Shown here: positions 1 to 8,693 of the stretch, in pieces
Numbering within the stretch: the first letter of the stretch is position 1
How the letters are laid out: each line of letters begins with the position of its first letter
Origin: DYCT01 sp051875715
Lineage (GTDB): Bacteria; Bacteroidota; Bacteroidia; Bacteroidales; Bacteroidaceae
DNA length: 64,000 bases
Reading direction: 5' to 3'
Assembly (NCBI GenBank): GCA_051875715.1
Contig: JBJEHD010000032.1
Span: 4,962-68,961 of the forward strand
Position numbers and translations under genes: made by a program
The notes under the pieces: model-generated
What the model was told of the DNA's origin: nothing
Databases searched by the model: none
The model's input: only the letters and a program-made list of their open reading frames with translations

Positions 1-2621
1 GCATCCGGGTCCAGATTTTCTTCAGCCTCCTCGACCGGTTCCGTTTCTTGCGGATGGGCCTCAGCCCGCCTCAACGGTTCCAATTCATTGACCGTCTCGA
101 CCGTATAGGTAGTGATGCGTTTACCCTTCGCCTTGAAACTTTTGACACCCACAAACGAGTCCACATCGATCTCAAGCGGTTCGCGGAAATTGTCGCGGCC
201 GCCCAACACGACCTCAATACGAGGATATGCCTCGTCGGTCAGCAACATCAGCTTGTTATTCCGGTTTTCTCCCAGATAGTTCTGTTTCCGTGCCGAAGCC
301 TCCAGCATGAAGCGCTTCAGGTAGAGATAGCCCTGCTGGTCGGCATCCAGCAAAACGGCCGACCACACTTTATGGGGGTCGTACTTCTCCACAATGCCCA
401 CGTTGTCTTCGTAATGGTTGCTCAAATCGAAGTTGGAGATGTAAAACTCACCATTGTTCAGTATCACCAAAATGCTATCTCCGCTTTGGAACTCGCCCAA
501 GTATTCTCCCCGTCCATCGTAGTTCAGCCGCAATACATCGCGATCGAACCACACCATTCGTCCGCCCAGAGTGGACCCTCCACGCTGTTTCAATCCTATC
601 TTATGGACATCATTTTTGGTTAAGATGTTGCCCATCGACTGGCGACCTTTGATCAGCACCTCACCAAAATCCTTTTCGAAGATTATCTTCTTGACACGCG
701 GGTTCGGTTTCAACGTCACCTTGATGATTTCCGCCTCACCGTTCGAGTTGGCACTGAAATAGACCACCTTCGATCCGGGCGTACCTTGTGTCAAATCGTA
801 CTCGCGGTCGCGAGTCATGGCCGTCACGTTGAAGCGTTTGATGTAGTGGAATCCATCCTTGCCATCACGGTAAACCGTATTGTAGATGGTTCGTTTGTCG
901 TTTTTCTTAAAGATGTTCACATACAAGATATTCTTGCCCACAAACATTTTGTCCTGCACCCGCACAATCTTGTATTTCCCGTCTTTATAGAAGATGATGA
1001 CGTCGTCCATATCAGAGCAGTTGGCCACAAATTCGTCTTTCTTCAGGCCTGTTCCGATAAAGCCTTCTTCACGGTTGATATAGAGTTTCTCGTTGGCTTC
1101 CACCACTTTGGCGGCCTCGATGGTATCAAAATTCCGCAACTCGGTGCGTCGGGCATGGTCTTTGCCGTATTTTTCCTTCAGCATGCAGAACCATTGCGTC
1201 GTATACTCCACCAGGTTGTTCAGATGATGGTCAATCTCTTCCATCTCGGCCCTCAGGCGGGCCATTTGTTCGTCGGCCTTGTCTTTGTTGAATTTCAGGA
1301 TACGGGCCATCTTGATTTCCATCAGCCGCAGGATATCCTCCTTCGTCACTTCACGCACAAACTGCGGATAGAACGGAGTCAGGCGTTCGTCAATGTGTTC
1401 GCAGGCCGCATCCATCGTGGCTGCCTGTTCGAACTCCCGGTCCTTGTAGATCCGTTCCTCGATAAATATCTTTTCCAGCGAAGCGAAGTGCAAGGATTCA
1501 AGCAATTCCCCCCGTCGGATTTCCAACTCCATTTTCAGCAGACCGAGCGTACTGTCGGCCGACTTGCGCAACACGTCGCTTACCGTCAGGAAGTGGGGCT
1601 TGCGGTCGTAGATGACGCAGCAATTCGGCGAGAGGCTCACCTCGCAGTCCGTAAAGGCGTAGAGGGCATCGATGGTCTTGTCCGACGATACGCCTGCAGC
1701 CAGATGTACCAGGATTTCCACATTTTCGGAGGTCAGGTCTTCCACCTTCCGTATCTTGATTTTGCCTTTTTCGCTGGCTTTCACAATGGAGTCGCACACG
1801 TTGGCCACCGTTTTCCCGTACGGGATTTCCCGAATGACCAGCGTCTTGTTGTCCACCTTCTCGATGCGGCACCGCACCCTGACCGAACCACCCCGTTCGC
1901 CATCGTTGTACTTCGACACGTCGATGCTGCCTCCGGTCTGGAAATCAGGATATAGATGGAATTCCTCCCCATGCAGGTAGGCTATCGCGGCATCGCACAG
2001 TTCGATGAAGTTGTGGGGCAGAATCTTCGACGAAAGGCCCACAGCGATACCTTCCACGCCTTGAGCCAGCAACAAGGGAAACTTTACCGGCAGCGTAATC
2101 GGTTCTTTGTTCCGTCCGTCGTATGACAATTTCCAATCCGTCGTCTTGGGATTGAACACCACGTCAAGCGCGAACTTTGTCAGACGCGCCTCAATGTATC
2201 GGGCGGCGGCCGCATCGTCACCCGTCAGGATGTTGCCCCAGTTTCCCTGGCAGTCGATGAGCAAATCCTTTTGTCCCAGCTGCACCAGGGCATCCTTGAT
2301 GGAAGCATCGCCATGGGGGTGGAACTTCATGGCCTCGCCTACGATGTTCGCCACCTTGTTGTAGCGTCCGTCCTCCATCCGCCTCATTGTGTGCAGGATG
2401 CGTCGTTGCACCGGCTTCAGGCCGTCCACCAGGTGAGGAACCGCACGTTCCAGGATTACGTAGGAAGCATAGTCCAGAAACCAACTCTGATACATGCCCG
2501 TCAACTGGTGCTTTATATTTTCGTCGATTGCATGAACGGGTTTGTAGTCCGAATGCTTTTCTGTTTCGGCCTCCTGCGGTCCATCCAGCACATCTTCTTT
2601 GTCTATCAAATCGTCGCTCAT
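1..2621 (-). CDS. parC: DNA topoisomerase IV subunit A, C-terminus cut by the window edge
   Basis: The minus-strand frame is open from the ATG at 2621 to the left edge (about 873 codons) without a stop. It encodes the breakage-reunion subunit of a type IIA topoisomerase, which decatenates or relaxes DNA with its ATPase partner. Visible are an HPHGDAS segment, the catalytic tyrosine Tyr142 in ARYIEARL, a long coiled region, and a beta-pinwheel C-terminal domain containing QRGGSTLGGR where GyrA would have the canonical GyrA box. The last visible residues are rich in Glu and Pro, so the stop is probably close to the edge. ParC is preferred over GyrA because of the degenerate box and the adjacent glyS, but without the partner gene the assignment is not absolute. 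Long frames on the opposite strand here are shadows. Confidence 0.9.
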   Translation of the reverse strand, partial: MSDDLIDKEDVLDGPQEAETEKHSDYKPVHAIDENIKHQLTGMYQSWFLDYASYVILERAVPHLVDGLKPVQRRILHTMRRMEDGRYNKVANIVGEAMKFHPHGDASIKDALVQLGQKDLLIDCQGNWGNILTGDDAAAARYIEARLTKFALDVVFNPKTTDWKLSYDGRNKEPITLPVKFPLLLAQGVEGIAVGLSSKILPHNFIELCDAAIAYLHGEEFHLYPDFQTGGSIDVSKYNDGERGGSVRVRCRIEKVDNKTLVIREIPYGKTVANVCDSIVKASEKGKIKIRKVEDLTSENVEILVHLAAGVSSDKTIDALYAFTDCEVSLSPNCCVIYDRKPHFLTVSDVLRKSADSTLGLLKMELEIRRGELLESLHFASLEKIFIEERIYKDREFEQAATMDAACEHIDERLTPFYPQFVREVTKEDILRLMEIKMARILKFNKDKADEQMARLRAEMEEIDHHLNNLVEYTTQWFCMLKEKYGKDHARRTELRNFDTIEAAKVVEANEKLYINREEGFIGTGLKKDEFVANCSDMDDVIIFYKDGKYKIVRVQDKMFVGKNILYVNIFKKNDKRTIYNTVYRDGKDGFHYIKRFNVTAMTRDREYDLTQGTPGSKVVYFSANSNGEAEIIKVTLKPNPRVKKIIFEKDFGEVLIKGRQSMGNILTKNDVHKIGLKQRGGSTLGGRMVWFDRDVLRLNYDGRGEYLGEFQSGDSILVILNNGEFYISNFDLSNHYEDNVGIVEKYDPHKVWSAVLLDADQQGYLYLKRFMLEASARKQNYLGENRNNKLMLLTDEAYPRIEVVLGGRDNFREPLEIDVDSFVGVKSFKAKGKRITTYTVETVNELEPLRRAEAHPQETEPVEEAEENLDPD

Positions 2622-2658
2622 ATCTCTTTAAATTCCTTAATGCTGCATGATATGCAGG

Positions 2659-2666
2659 CAAAATTA
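2659..2666 (-). promoter_or_regulatory. Candidate -7 element for parC
   Basis: The minus strand reads TAATTTTG, an exact match to the Bacteroidota -7 consensus TAnnTTTG, 37 bases upstream of the parC ATG. No TTG at the usual -33 distance is evident. Confidence 0.45.
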
Positions 2667-2688
2667 CGAATTTCTGAAAAAAAATCGT

Positions 2689-2696
2689 TTACTTTG
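2689..2696 (+). promoter_or_regulatory. Candidate -7 element for glyS
   Basis: TTACTTTG matches TAnnTTTG at all but one position and lies 44 bases upstream of the glyS ATG, in the divergent parC/glyS spacer. Confidence 0.35.
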
Positions 2697-2740
2697 CGCC
2701 AATATTTACACATTAAGCAAAGAATAATCAAACAGGAAAA

Positions 2741-4282
2741 ATGGCACAAGAAGACGTTTTTAAGAAACTGGTGTCGCACTGCAAGGAATACGGTTTCGTA
2801 TTCCCTTCGAGTGACATCTACGATGGTCTGGCCGCCGTATACGACTACGGACAGATGGGCGTGGAACTGAAAAACAACATCAAGAAATACTGGTGGGACA
2901 GCATGGTGTTGCTCCACGAAAACATCGTGGGCATCGATTCGGCCATCTTCATGCACCCCACCATCTGGAAAGCATCCGGACACGTCGATGCATTCAACGA
3001 CCCGTTGATTGACAACCGCGACTCGAAGAAACGCTATCGTGCCGACGTGCTGATAGAAGAACAAATCGCCAAATACGACGATAAAATCAATAAAGAGGTG
3101 GCCAAAGCCGCCAAACGCTTCGGCGAGGCTTTCGATGAAGCCCAGTTCCGTTCCACCAACGCCCGCGTATTGGAGCATCAGGCCAAGCGCGACGCCCTGC
3201 ACGAACGTTTCAGCCAGGCCATGAATGCCAACGACCTTGGCGCACTGCGACAAATCATCCTCGACGAAGAAATCGTATGCCCCATCTCCGGTACCAAGAA
3301 CTGGACCGAAGTGCGTCAGTTCAACCTCATGTTTTCTACCGAAATGGGGTCGACAGCCGACGGCAGCATGAAGGTATACCTGCGTCCGGAGACGGCCCAG
3401 GGCATCTTCGTCAACTACCTCAACGTACAGAAGACCGGCCGCATGAAGATACCGTTCGGCATTGCCCAGATTGGCAAAGCCTTCCGCAACGAGATTGTCG
3501 CCCGTCAGTTCATCTTCCGCATGCGCGAATTCGAACAGATGGAGATGCAGTTCTTCGTCAAGCCCGGAACGGAGATGGAATGGTTCAAGCAATGGAAGGC
3601 CCTGCGCATGAAATGGCACAAGGCGCTGGGCTTCGGCGATGACCACTACCGCTACCACGACCACGAAAAACTGGCCCACTACGCCAATGCGGCCACCGAC
3701 ATCGAGTTCCTGATGCCTTTCGGTTTCAAGGAAGTTGAAGGCATCCATTCGCGTACCAACTTCGACCTGGGCCAGCACGAGAAGTTCTCGGGCAAAAGCA
3801 TCAAATACTTCGACCCCGAACTGAACGAATCTTACACGCCGTACGTCATCGAAACGTCCATCGGCGTAGACCGCATGTTCCTCAGCATCATGAGCGCCGC
3901 CTATCAGGAAGAAAAACTGGAGAACGGCGAAACGCGCGTCGTGCTGAAATTGCCCGCCGCCTTGGCTCCGGTCAAACTGGCCGTATTCCCCTTGATCAAG
4001 AAAGACGGACTGCCCGAGAAGGCCCGCGAAATCGTTGACGACCTGAAGTTCCACTTCAATTGCCAGTACGACGAGAAGGACAGCATTGGCAAGCGCTATC
4101 GCCGCCAGGATGCCATCGGAACGCCCTACTGCATCACCGTCGACCACCAGACCTTGGAGGACAACTGCGTCACCATCCGTCACCGCGACACCATGCAGCA
4201 AGAGCGCGTGGCCATTGCCGACCTGAACCGGATTATTGCCGACAAGGTCAGCATCACCAGCCTGCTCAAGACGTTAATCTAA
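2741..4282 (+). CDS. glyS: Glycyl-tRNA synthetase, single-chain (alpha2) type
   Basis: Charges tRNA-Gly with glycine in the cytoplasm. The 513-residue product has the usual length of the homodimeric class II enzyme. It starts with the typical KLVSHCKEYGFVFPSSDIY, carries RPETAQGIFVNYLNV, a motif 2 region FRNEIVARQFIFRMREFEQ, and motif 3 SIGVDRMFL, followed by an anticodon-binding domain from about residue 400. The ATG at 2741 follows an A-rich leader. The gene is divergent from parC and is followed 19 bases later by an FKBP lipoprotein gene, with which it is probably co-transcribed up to the terminator at 4917-4963. Confidence 0.97.
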   Translation: MAQEDVFKKLVSHCKEYGFVFPSSDIYDGLAAVYDYGQMGVELKNNIKKYWWDSMVLLHENIVGIDSAIFMHPTIWKASGHVDAFNDPLIDNRDSKKRYRADVLIEEQIAKYDDKINKEVAKAAKRFGEAFDEAQFRSTNARVLEHQAKRDALHERFSQAMNANDLGALRQIILDEEIVCPISGTKNWTEVRQFNLMFSTEMGSTADGSMKVYLRPETAQGIFVNYLNVQKTGRMKIPFGIAQIGKAFRNEIVARQFIFRMREFEQMEMQFFVKPGTEMEWFKQWKALRMKWHKALGFGDDHYRYHDHEKLAHYANAATDIEFLMPFGFKEVEGIHSRTNFDLGQHEKFSGKSIKYFDPELNESYTPYVIETSIGVDRMFLSIMSAAYQEEKLENGETRVVLKLPAALAPVKLAVFPLIKKDGLPEKAREIVDDLKFHFNCQYDEKDSIGKRYRRQDAIGTPYCITVDHQTLEDNCVTIRHRDTMQQERVAIADLNRIIADKVSITSLLKTLI

Positions 4283-4301
4283 CAAACCCGTTTTTTTGAC
4301 G

Positions 4302-4898
4302 ATGAAGAATACCCTTTCCGCTATCGCAGCACTTGCCACGTTGGTCTTCTCGTTGGGCCTTCTCTGCTCCTGCCAGGAGACGGAGGCAGAAGACGAATAC
4401 TCCAACTGGAAGGAGCGAAACACCGCCTTTGTAGACACTATCGCCCAAGTAGCCAAAGCCAATACAGACGGACGCTGGCGTACGGTGAAGTCGTGGAAGA
4501 AGCCGGCCGACAACCAGTCCGCATTGGGCACGACGACCAATCCCAACGACTACGTCTACCTGCATACGGTCCAGGAAGCCTACGGAACGACCAGCCCCAT
4601 CTTTTCCGATTCGGTCAGTGTCAGTTATCGAGGCACGCTCATCAACGGCAACGTGTTCGACGAAACGTTTGCGTCCGAACAACTCGACCCTGCTACGGCC
4701 GGCCGCGCCACGCTCTATCTCAACAGTGTCGTTGTCGGCATGACCACGGCGCTGCAGTGCATGAGCGAAGGGGAGCGATGCACCCTCTACATTCCCTCTG
4801 CACTTGGTTACGATGCCTCAGGCAAAGGGTCCATCCCAGGGTATTCCACACTGATATTCGACCTCTATCTGGCCCGCATCAACCCGGTTGAGCCATAG
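4302..4898 (+). CDS. FKBP-type peptidyl-prolyl isomerase, lipoprotein
   Basis: A predicted proline isomerase or chaperone of the cell envelope (198 residues). The N-terminus is a hydrophobic signal ending in a lipobox-like LCSC, so Cys24 would be lipidated. The C-terminal half is an FKBP domain with VSVSYRGTLINGNVFDETF and the closing strand TLIFDLYLARI. The ATG at 4302 is preferred to an in-frame TTG six bases upstream. It lies just downstream of glyS and just before a strong terminator, so it ends that transcription unit. The substrate is unknown. Confidence 0.88.
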   Translation: MKNTLSAIAALATLVFSLGLLCSCQETEAEDEYSNWKERNTAFVDTIAQVAKANTDGRWRTVKSWKKPADNQSALGTTTNPNDYVYLHTVQEAYGTTSPIFSDSVSVSYRGTLINGNVFDETFASEQLDPATAGRATLYLNSVVVGMTTALQCMSEGERCTLYIPSALGYDASGKGSIPGYSTLIFDLYLARINPVEP

Positions 4899-4916
4899 TC
4901 CATAGAAGTCACGACA

Positions 4917-4963
4917 CGAAAAAAGGAGAGAACGCCCTCACCGGGAGTTCTCTCCTTTTTTCG
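4917..4963 (+). terminator. Rho-independent terminator after the FKBP gene
   Basis: Perfect 17-bp inverted repeat (4917-4933 and 4947-4963) with a 13-base loop. The arms begin and end in A and T tracts, so it could act on both strands, ending glyS-FKBP on the plus strand. Confidence 0.9.
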
Positions 4964-4991
4964 TAGACGAATGTCCGCCATCTGCGGAGAG

Positions 4992-5063
4992 TAGCCTCGT
5001 CGGGAATCGAACCCGAATCTAAAGTTTAGGAAACTTCTATTCTATCCGTTGAACTACAAGGCC
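4992..5063 (-). tRNA. tRNA-Arg (anticodon CCU)
   Basis: The minus strand folds as a 72-base cloverleaf. Acceptor GGCCTTG pairs with CGAGGCT (with G-U wobbles), the D stem is GTTC/GAAT, and the anticodon stem GAAGT/ACTTT encloses loop TTCCTAA with CCT at the anticodon position. The T stem is TCGGG/CCCGA around TTCGATT, with a 4-base variable loop. CCA is not encoded. It reads AGG codons. Confidence 0.93.
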
Positions 5064-5091
5064 GCTTCAGGATGGGGCAAAGGTAATGCTT

Positions 5092-5652
5092 TTATTGGTT
5101 CTGGCAAAGAGGCGAAGGCGGAAAAGGCAGGCCGAGAAGGCGGATGGTCCGCTCTACCGTGCGTGCTATCTGGCTACGGCTTTCCAACTCGTCGGACGGA
5201 AGCGTGTACTCAGCCTGCGAATAGAAACGCAGGCGCGCCTCCAACGACGTGCGGATGAATGCAAGCAACTCGTCATCGTCCTTGTCGCGCAAAAGCGGAC
5301 GTTTGTGGCGTGCCACACGCAGACGCCGGAACAAGGCTTCCTCGCTCGCCTGCAAGAAGACGGTCTGCCCCATTCGGCGCATGTAGTCGACGTTGTCGCC
5401 GAAACAAGGCGTGCCGCCTCCGGTGCTGACGACCACGTTCTCCATCTCACCCACTTCGTGGAGCATACGTTGCTCCACCTGGCGGAATCCGGCCTCGCCC
5501 CGTTCGGCAAAGAGTTGCGGAATGGAGCAATGGAAGCGGCCCTCGATGTACCAGTCCAAATCGATGAAGTCCACTCCCAAAGCACGTGCCAACGGCTGTC
5601 CGAGCGTCGTCTTTCCCGCGCCCATGTATCCGATGAGAAAGATGCGTATCAT
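5092..5652 (-). CDS. aroK: Shikimate kinase
   Basis: Phosphorylates shikimate to shikimate-3-phosphate in aromatic amino acid biosynthesis. The 186-residue product has a P-loop GYMGAGKTT near residue 8, the shikimate-binding DLDWYIE region, an RQVEQRML segment and the STGGGTP substrate motif. These are all in the order and spacing of the family, with a lid rich in Arg and Asp around residues 110-125. The start overlaps the stop of the upstream acyl-CoA ligase gene by 4 bases (ATGA), so the two are translationally coupled although their pathways differ. Confidence 0.95.
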   Translation of the reverse strand: MIRIFLIGYMGAGKTTLGQPLARALGVDFIDLDWYIEGRFHCSIPQLFAERGEAGFRQVEQRMLHEVGEMENVVVSTGGGTPCFGDNVDYMRRMGQTVFLQASEEALFRRLRVARHKRPLLRDKDDDELLAFIRTSLEARLRFYSQAEYTLPSDELESRSQIARTVERTIRLLGLPFPPSPLCQNQ

Positions 5653-7451
5653 TCTTGATACATGGCTTCGATTTCACGGGCATAGTTCTGGTTCACCACC
5701 GAACGCTTCACCTTCAGCGTGTTGGTCAGTTCGCCCCGTTCCAGGCTGAACGGTTTAGGAAGCAAAGTGAAACGCTTCACCTGTTCGTAGTGGGCAAACG
5801 CCTGCTGCAGCGTGTCGATGCGTTCGCGGAAGAGGGCTTGCACCTTGGGGTGCTGCAGCAGTTCCTCGCGGCTCTCGAACCGGATGCCCTGCATGCGTGC
5901 AAAATCCTCCACCAGACTGTAGACCGGGACGATGAGGGCCGACACGAACTTGCGGCGGTCGGCAATGATGGTTATCTGGTCGATGTAGCGGTCGATGACC
6001 AACTTTGTCTCCAGGGCCTGCGGTGCGATGTACTTGCCGTTGCTGGTCTTGAAGAGGTCCTTGATGCGTTCGGTCAAGTAGAGTTCGCCGTCCTTCAGGT
6101 AGCCGGCATCACCCGTATGGAACCATCCGTCGGCATCCCATGCGGCCGCCGTCGCCTCTGCCTTGCGATAATAGCCACGGGCGATGCTGCGTCCGCGCAG
6201 CAGGATTTCGTTCTCCTCGCCAATTTTCACCTCCACGTTGGGCATCACTGCACCCACCGAACCGATGGTGTAGGGGCTGTCGAGCGTGCAACTCACCGTA
6301 GCGGTACTCTCGGTCAGTCCGTAGCCCACCTTCATGTTGATGCCGACCGAGCGAACGAAGCGCCACACCTCCTCGGGCACGGCGGCTCCGGCCGTCGGGA
6401 AGAAGTTCCCGTTTTCAATGCCGATGGTCTTGCGCAAGAGCGCATAGATGGTTTTCTCGTAGAAGCGATAGCGCAATTCGATGCCCAGCGGCGCTTTCTT
6501 TCCCACGCGCAGGTAGTCGATGTTTCGGATGGCACCTACGCGGATGGCGTCGAGCATCAGCATCTTCTTCACGCCGGTGGTCTCGGCTATCTTCTCCTGT
6601 ACGCCGGCGTAGACCTTCTCCCAGAAACGGGGCACGCTGCACATCAGCGTCGGGCGGATTTCCTTGATGGTCATCTGTATGTCGGCCGGGCGCAGATTGA
6701 TGCACACCTGCACACCCATCTCCAGGCAGAGGTAGACCCAGGCTTTTTCGAAAATGTGGGTCAAAGGAAGGAAATTCATGGCCACATCCTGATCGGACAT
6801 GGTGGTCAGGCGTTCGGCATGAGACTCAAACTGCGACAGGTAGCAGTCGTGCACCAGCACCACTCCTTTCGGTTCGCCCGTCGTACCGGACGTATAGAGG
6901 ATGTTGGCCACATCGTCGGCCGTGGCACGTGCCGTACGTGCGTCCACTTCGGCCTTGAGCGACGCATCCTCACCCAGCTGCAGGAACTCGTCGAAATACA
7001 TCGACGTGCTGTCGCGCTCGTCCTTCCGGATGGCAGGGTCGAACAGGATGAGTCGTTGCAACGAATGGCAATGGCCCAATACGCTGATGGCCGTATCATA
7101 TTGGGACTGCTCGCCCACGAAGAGGTAGCGGATGGAAGCATCCGTGACGATATAGCGCACTTGTTCGGGCGAACTGGTGGCATAGAGGGGGATGGTGACA
7201 GCACGCACGCCAAATGCAGCGAAATCGGCATACAGGCATTCGGGCTTGTTTTGGGAGAAGACGCCGAGGTTCTCCTGCTCGGCGACGCCCAAGGCAATCA
7301 AGGCACGCGATGCCTTGCTGACGGTGTCGGAAAACTGCGTCCAGGTGACAGGGAGCCACTGAGCCGTGGCATAGTCGCGATAGCGCAAAGCGATGCGGTC
7401 GGCATATCGCTTTGCCTGCTGATGAATCAGCACGGACAAATGATGTATCAT
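5649..7451 (-). CDS. Long-chain acyl-CoA synthetase (AMP-forming)
   Basis: Activates fatty acids to acyl-CoA through an acyl-adenylate (600 residues from the ATG at 7451). Signatures are the P-loop-like YTSGTTGEPKGVVLVH, VGYGLTESTATVSC, and the C-terminal hinge region GWFHTGDAGYLKDGELYLTER followed by RIKDLFKTSNGKYIAP. An in-frame extension of 20 codons upstream is possible but would overlap the promoter element, so MIHHLSV is taken as the start. Members of this long-chain family are common in Bacteroidales as one of several copies. Substrate chain length cannot be read from sequence. It is coupled to aroK by ATGA. Confidence 0.9.
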   Translation of the reverse strand: MIHHLSVLIHQQAKRYADRIALRYRDYATAQWLPVTWTQFSDTVSKASRALIALGVAEQENLGVFSQNKPECLYADFAAFGVRAVTIPLYATSSPEQVRYIVTDASIRYLFVGEQSQYDTAISVLGHCHSLQRLILFDPAIRKDERDSTSMYFDEFLQLGEDASLKAEVDARTARATADDVANILYTSGTTGEPKGVVLVHDCYLSQFESHAERLTTMSDQDVAMNFLPLTHIFEKAWVYLCLEMGVQVCINLRPADIQMTIKEIRPTLMCSVPRFWEKVYAGVQEKIAETTGVKKMLMLDAIRVGAIRNIDYLRVGKKAPLGIELRYRFYEKTIYALLRKTIGIENGNFFPTAGAAVPEEVWRFVRSVGINMKVGYGLTESTATVSCTLDSPYTIGSVGAVMPNVEVKIGEENEILLRGRSIARGYYRKAEATAAAWDADGWFHTGDAGYLKDGELYLTERIKDLFKTSNGKYIAPQALETKLVIDRYIDQITIIADRRKFVSALIVPVYSLVEDFARMQGIRFESREELLQHPKVQALFRERIDTLQQAFAHYEQVKRFTLLPKPFSLERGELTNTLKVKRSVVNQNYAREIEAMYQE

Positions 7452-7476
7452 AAGCCAATCATTTAGATATTCGCTG

Positions 7477-7484
7477 CAAAGGTA
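7477..7484 (-). promoter_or_regulatory. Candidate -7 element for the acyl-CoA ligase/aroK unit
   Basis: The minus strand reads TACCTTTG, an exact TAnnTTTG match 25 bases upstream of the ligase ATG at 7451. Confidence 0.55.
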
Positions 7485-7532
7485 GCAGATTCTTGCTGAA
7501 TGAGAGAACAACCGTCCTACTTTTCCATCAAA

Positions 7533-7552
7533 ATTGTTTCAAATGAAACAAT
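7533..7552. promoter_or_regulatory. 20-bp palindrome between the M20 gene and the acyl-CoA ligase promoter
   Basis: ATTGTTTCA and TGAAACAAT form perfect 9-base arms around AA. On the minus strand it is followed by TTTTG. It could therefore be a weak terminator for the M20 gene or an operator for the acyl-CoA ligase, whose -7 element lies about 50 bases downstream. Confidence 0.5.
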
Positions 7553-7566
7553 CCATCCCGTTTGGC

Positions 7567-8619
7567 TCACTCGCTCAGCAGTTTCACGTAGAGCGGAATG
7601 GCTTCCTCTATCTCTTCGAGCAAGACGTATTCGTCGGCCGTATGCGAGCGGGCGGACTGTCCGGGACCCATCTTCAGCGTCGGGAAAGGCATCAGCGCCT
7701 GGTCGGAGAGCGTGGGCGACCCGAAAGGCACACGTCCCAGCGCACACGCCCGGCGCACCAGCGGATGTTCGGGGTCGATGCGCGACGAGTTGAGGCGGAC
7801 CGAGCGCGCCTTCACCTCGCATGACACGTGCCGTCCGATGTGTTCGAAGAGTTGTTCGTTGGTGTAGCATTCGTTGCTCCGCACGTCGACCACGAACGTG
7901 CAGGCATCGGGCACCACATTGTGCTGCGTGCCGGCCTGCACCTGCGTCACGCTCATCCGGACCGGGCCCAGCAGCGGCGACTCGCGCTCGAAACGGTAGG
8001 AGCGGAACCATTCGATGTCGGGCAAGGCCTTGTAGATGGCGTTCTCGCCCTCGGCGCGGGCGGCGTGTCCGGCCACCCCGTGTGCGGTGCAGTCGAGCAC
8101 CATCAGCCCTTTCTCGGCTATGGCGGGCTGCATGCCGGTAGGCTCGCCCACGATGCCGGCGGCGATGGGTGGTAGCAGCGGCAACACGCTTTCCACGCCT
8201 TCGCGCCCGGACACCTCTTCTTCGCACGAGGCCAGAAACACCAGGTTGTAGGGGCGCTGCTGCGCTGCCAGCACGCGGAAGGCCGTGAGCAGGCAGGCCA
8301 CGCTGGCGCCGGCATCGTTGCTGCCCAGGCCGTAGAGCCGGCCGTCTTCCTCCTTGGGTGTGAAGGGATGCTTTTTCCATCCTGCCACGGGGCGCACCGT
8401 GTCGAGGTGCGAATTGAGTAGCAAGGTCGGCTTGTCGGCATCAAAGTCCGGGCTGACGCACCACACATTGTTTCCCCTGCGGTTCGGCGCAATGCCCAGC
8501 GACTGCAGGTAGTGTTGCAGGAAATCGGCCACGACGACCTCTTCACGGCTGACGGAGGGAATGCCAATCAGCGATTTCAACAGCGAGACGGCCTCTGAGG
8601 CCCATATACTTTGTTCCAC
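7567..8619 (-). CDS. M20 family metallo-deacylase (ArgE-like, possibly N-succinylcitrulline/ornithine desuccinylase)
   Basis: A di-zinc hydrolase of the M20/ArgE/DapE family (350 residues). Metal ligands are visible as His71 and Asp73 in SHLDTV, Asp102 in GSNDAGA, the EEE triplet at 133-135, and a late His in ARSHTADEY. A dimerisation domain sits between about residues 165 and 280. In Bacteroides the arginine pathway uses N-succinyl intermediates and needs a deacylase of this family. The ArgF' in this window is of the succinyl type, so a role in deacylating the citrulline intermediate is plausible. That is inference: the gene is not in the arg operon, and other M20 substrates are possible. 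It follows the EnvC-like gene by 74 bases. Confidence 0.82.
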   Translation of the reverse strand: MEQSIWASEAVSLLKSLIGIPSVSREEVVVADFLQHYLQSLGIAPNRRGNNVWCVSPDFDADKPTLLLNSHLDTVRPVAGWKKHPFTPKEEDGRLYGLGSNDAGASVACLLTAFRVLAAQQRPYNLVFLASCEEEVSGREGVESVLPLLPPIAAGIVGEPTGMQPAIAEKGLMVLDCTAHGVAGHAARAEGENAIYKALPDIEWFRSYRFERESPLLGPVRMSVTQVQAGTQHNVVPDACTFVVDVRSNECYTNEQLFEHIGRHVSCEVKARSVRLNSSRIDPEHPLVRRACALGRVPFGSPTLSDQALMPFPTLKMGPGQSARSHTADEYVLLEEIEEAIPLYVKLLSE

Positions 8620-8693
8620 GATTTTTCTCCTTTATATTATATACTAACCTTGGGGCGGCGTATCCATCTGCGCCTTGCCTTCCGGCACGGCTT

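Noticed and set aside
786..1955. Long plus-strand frame opposite parC
   Set aside because: Antisense shadow of the parC coding frame, with a composition typical of reverse-complemented coding DNA.
2618..4201. Long open frame on the minus strand opposite glyS (527 codons)
   Set aside because: It is antisense to a clear glycyl-tRNA synthetase and has no recognisable domain; GC-rich codon bias keeps this frame open.
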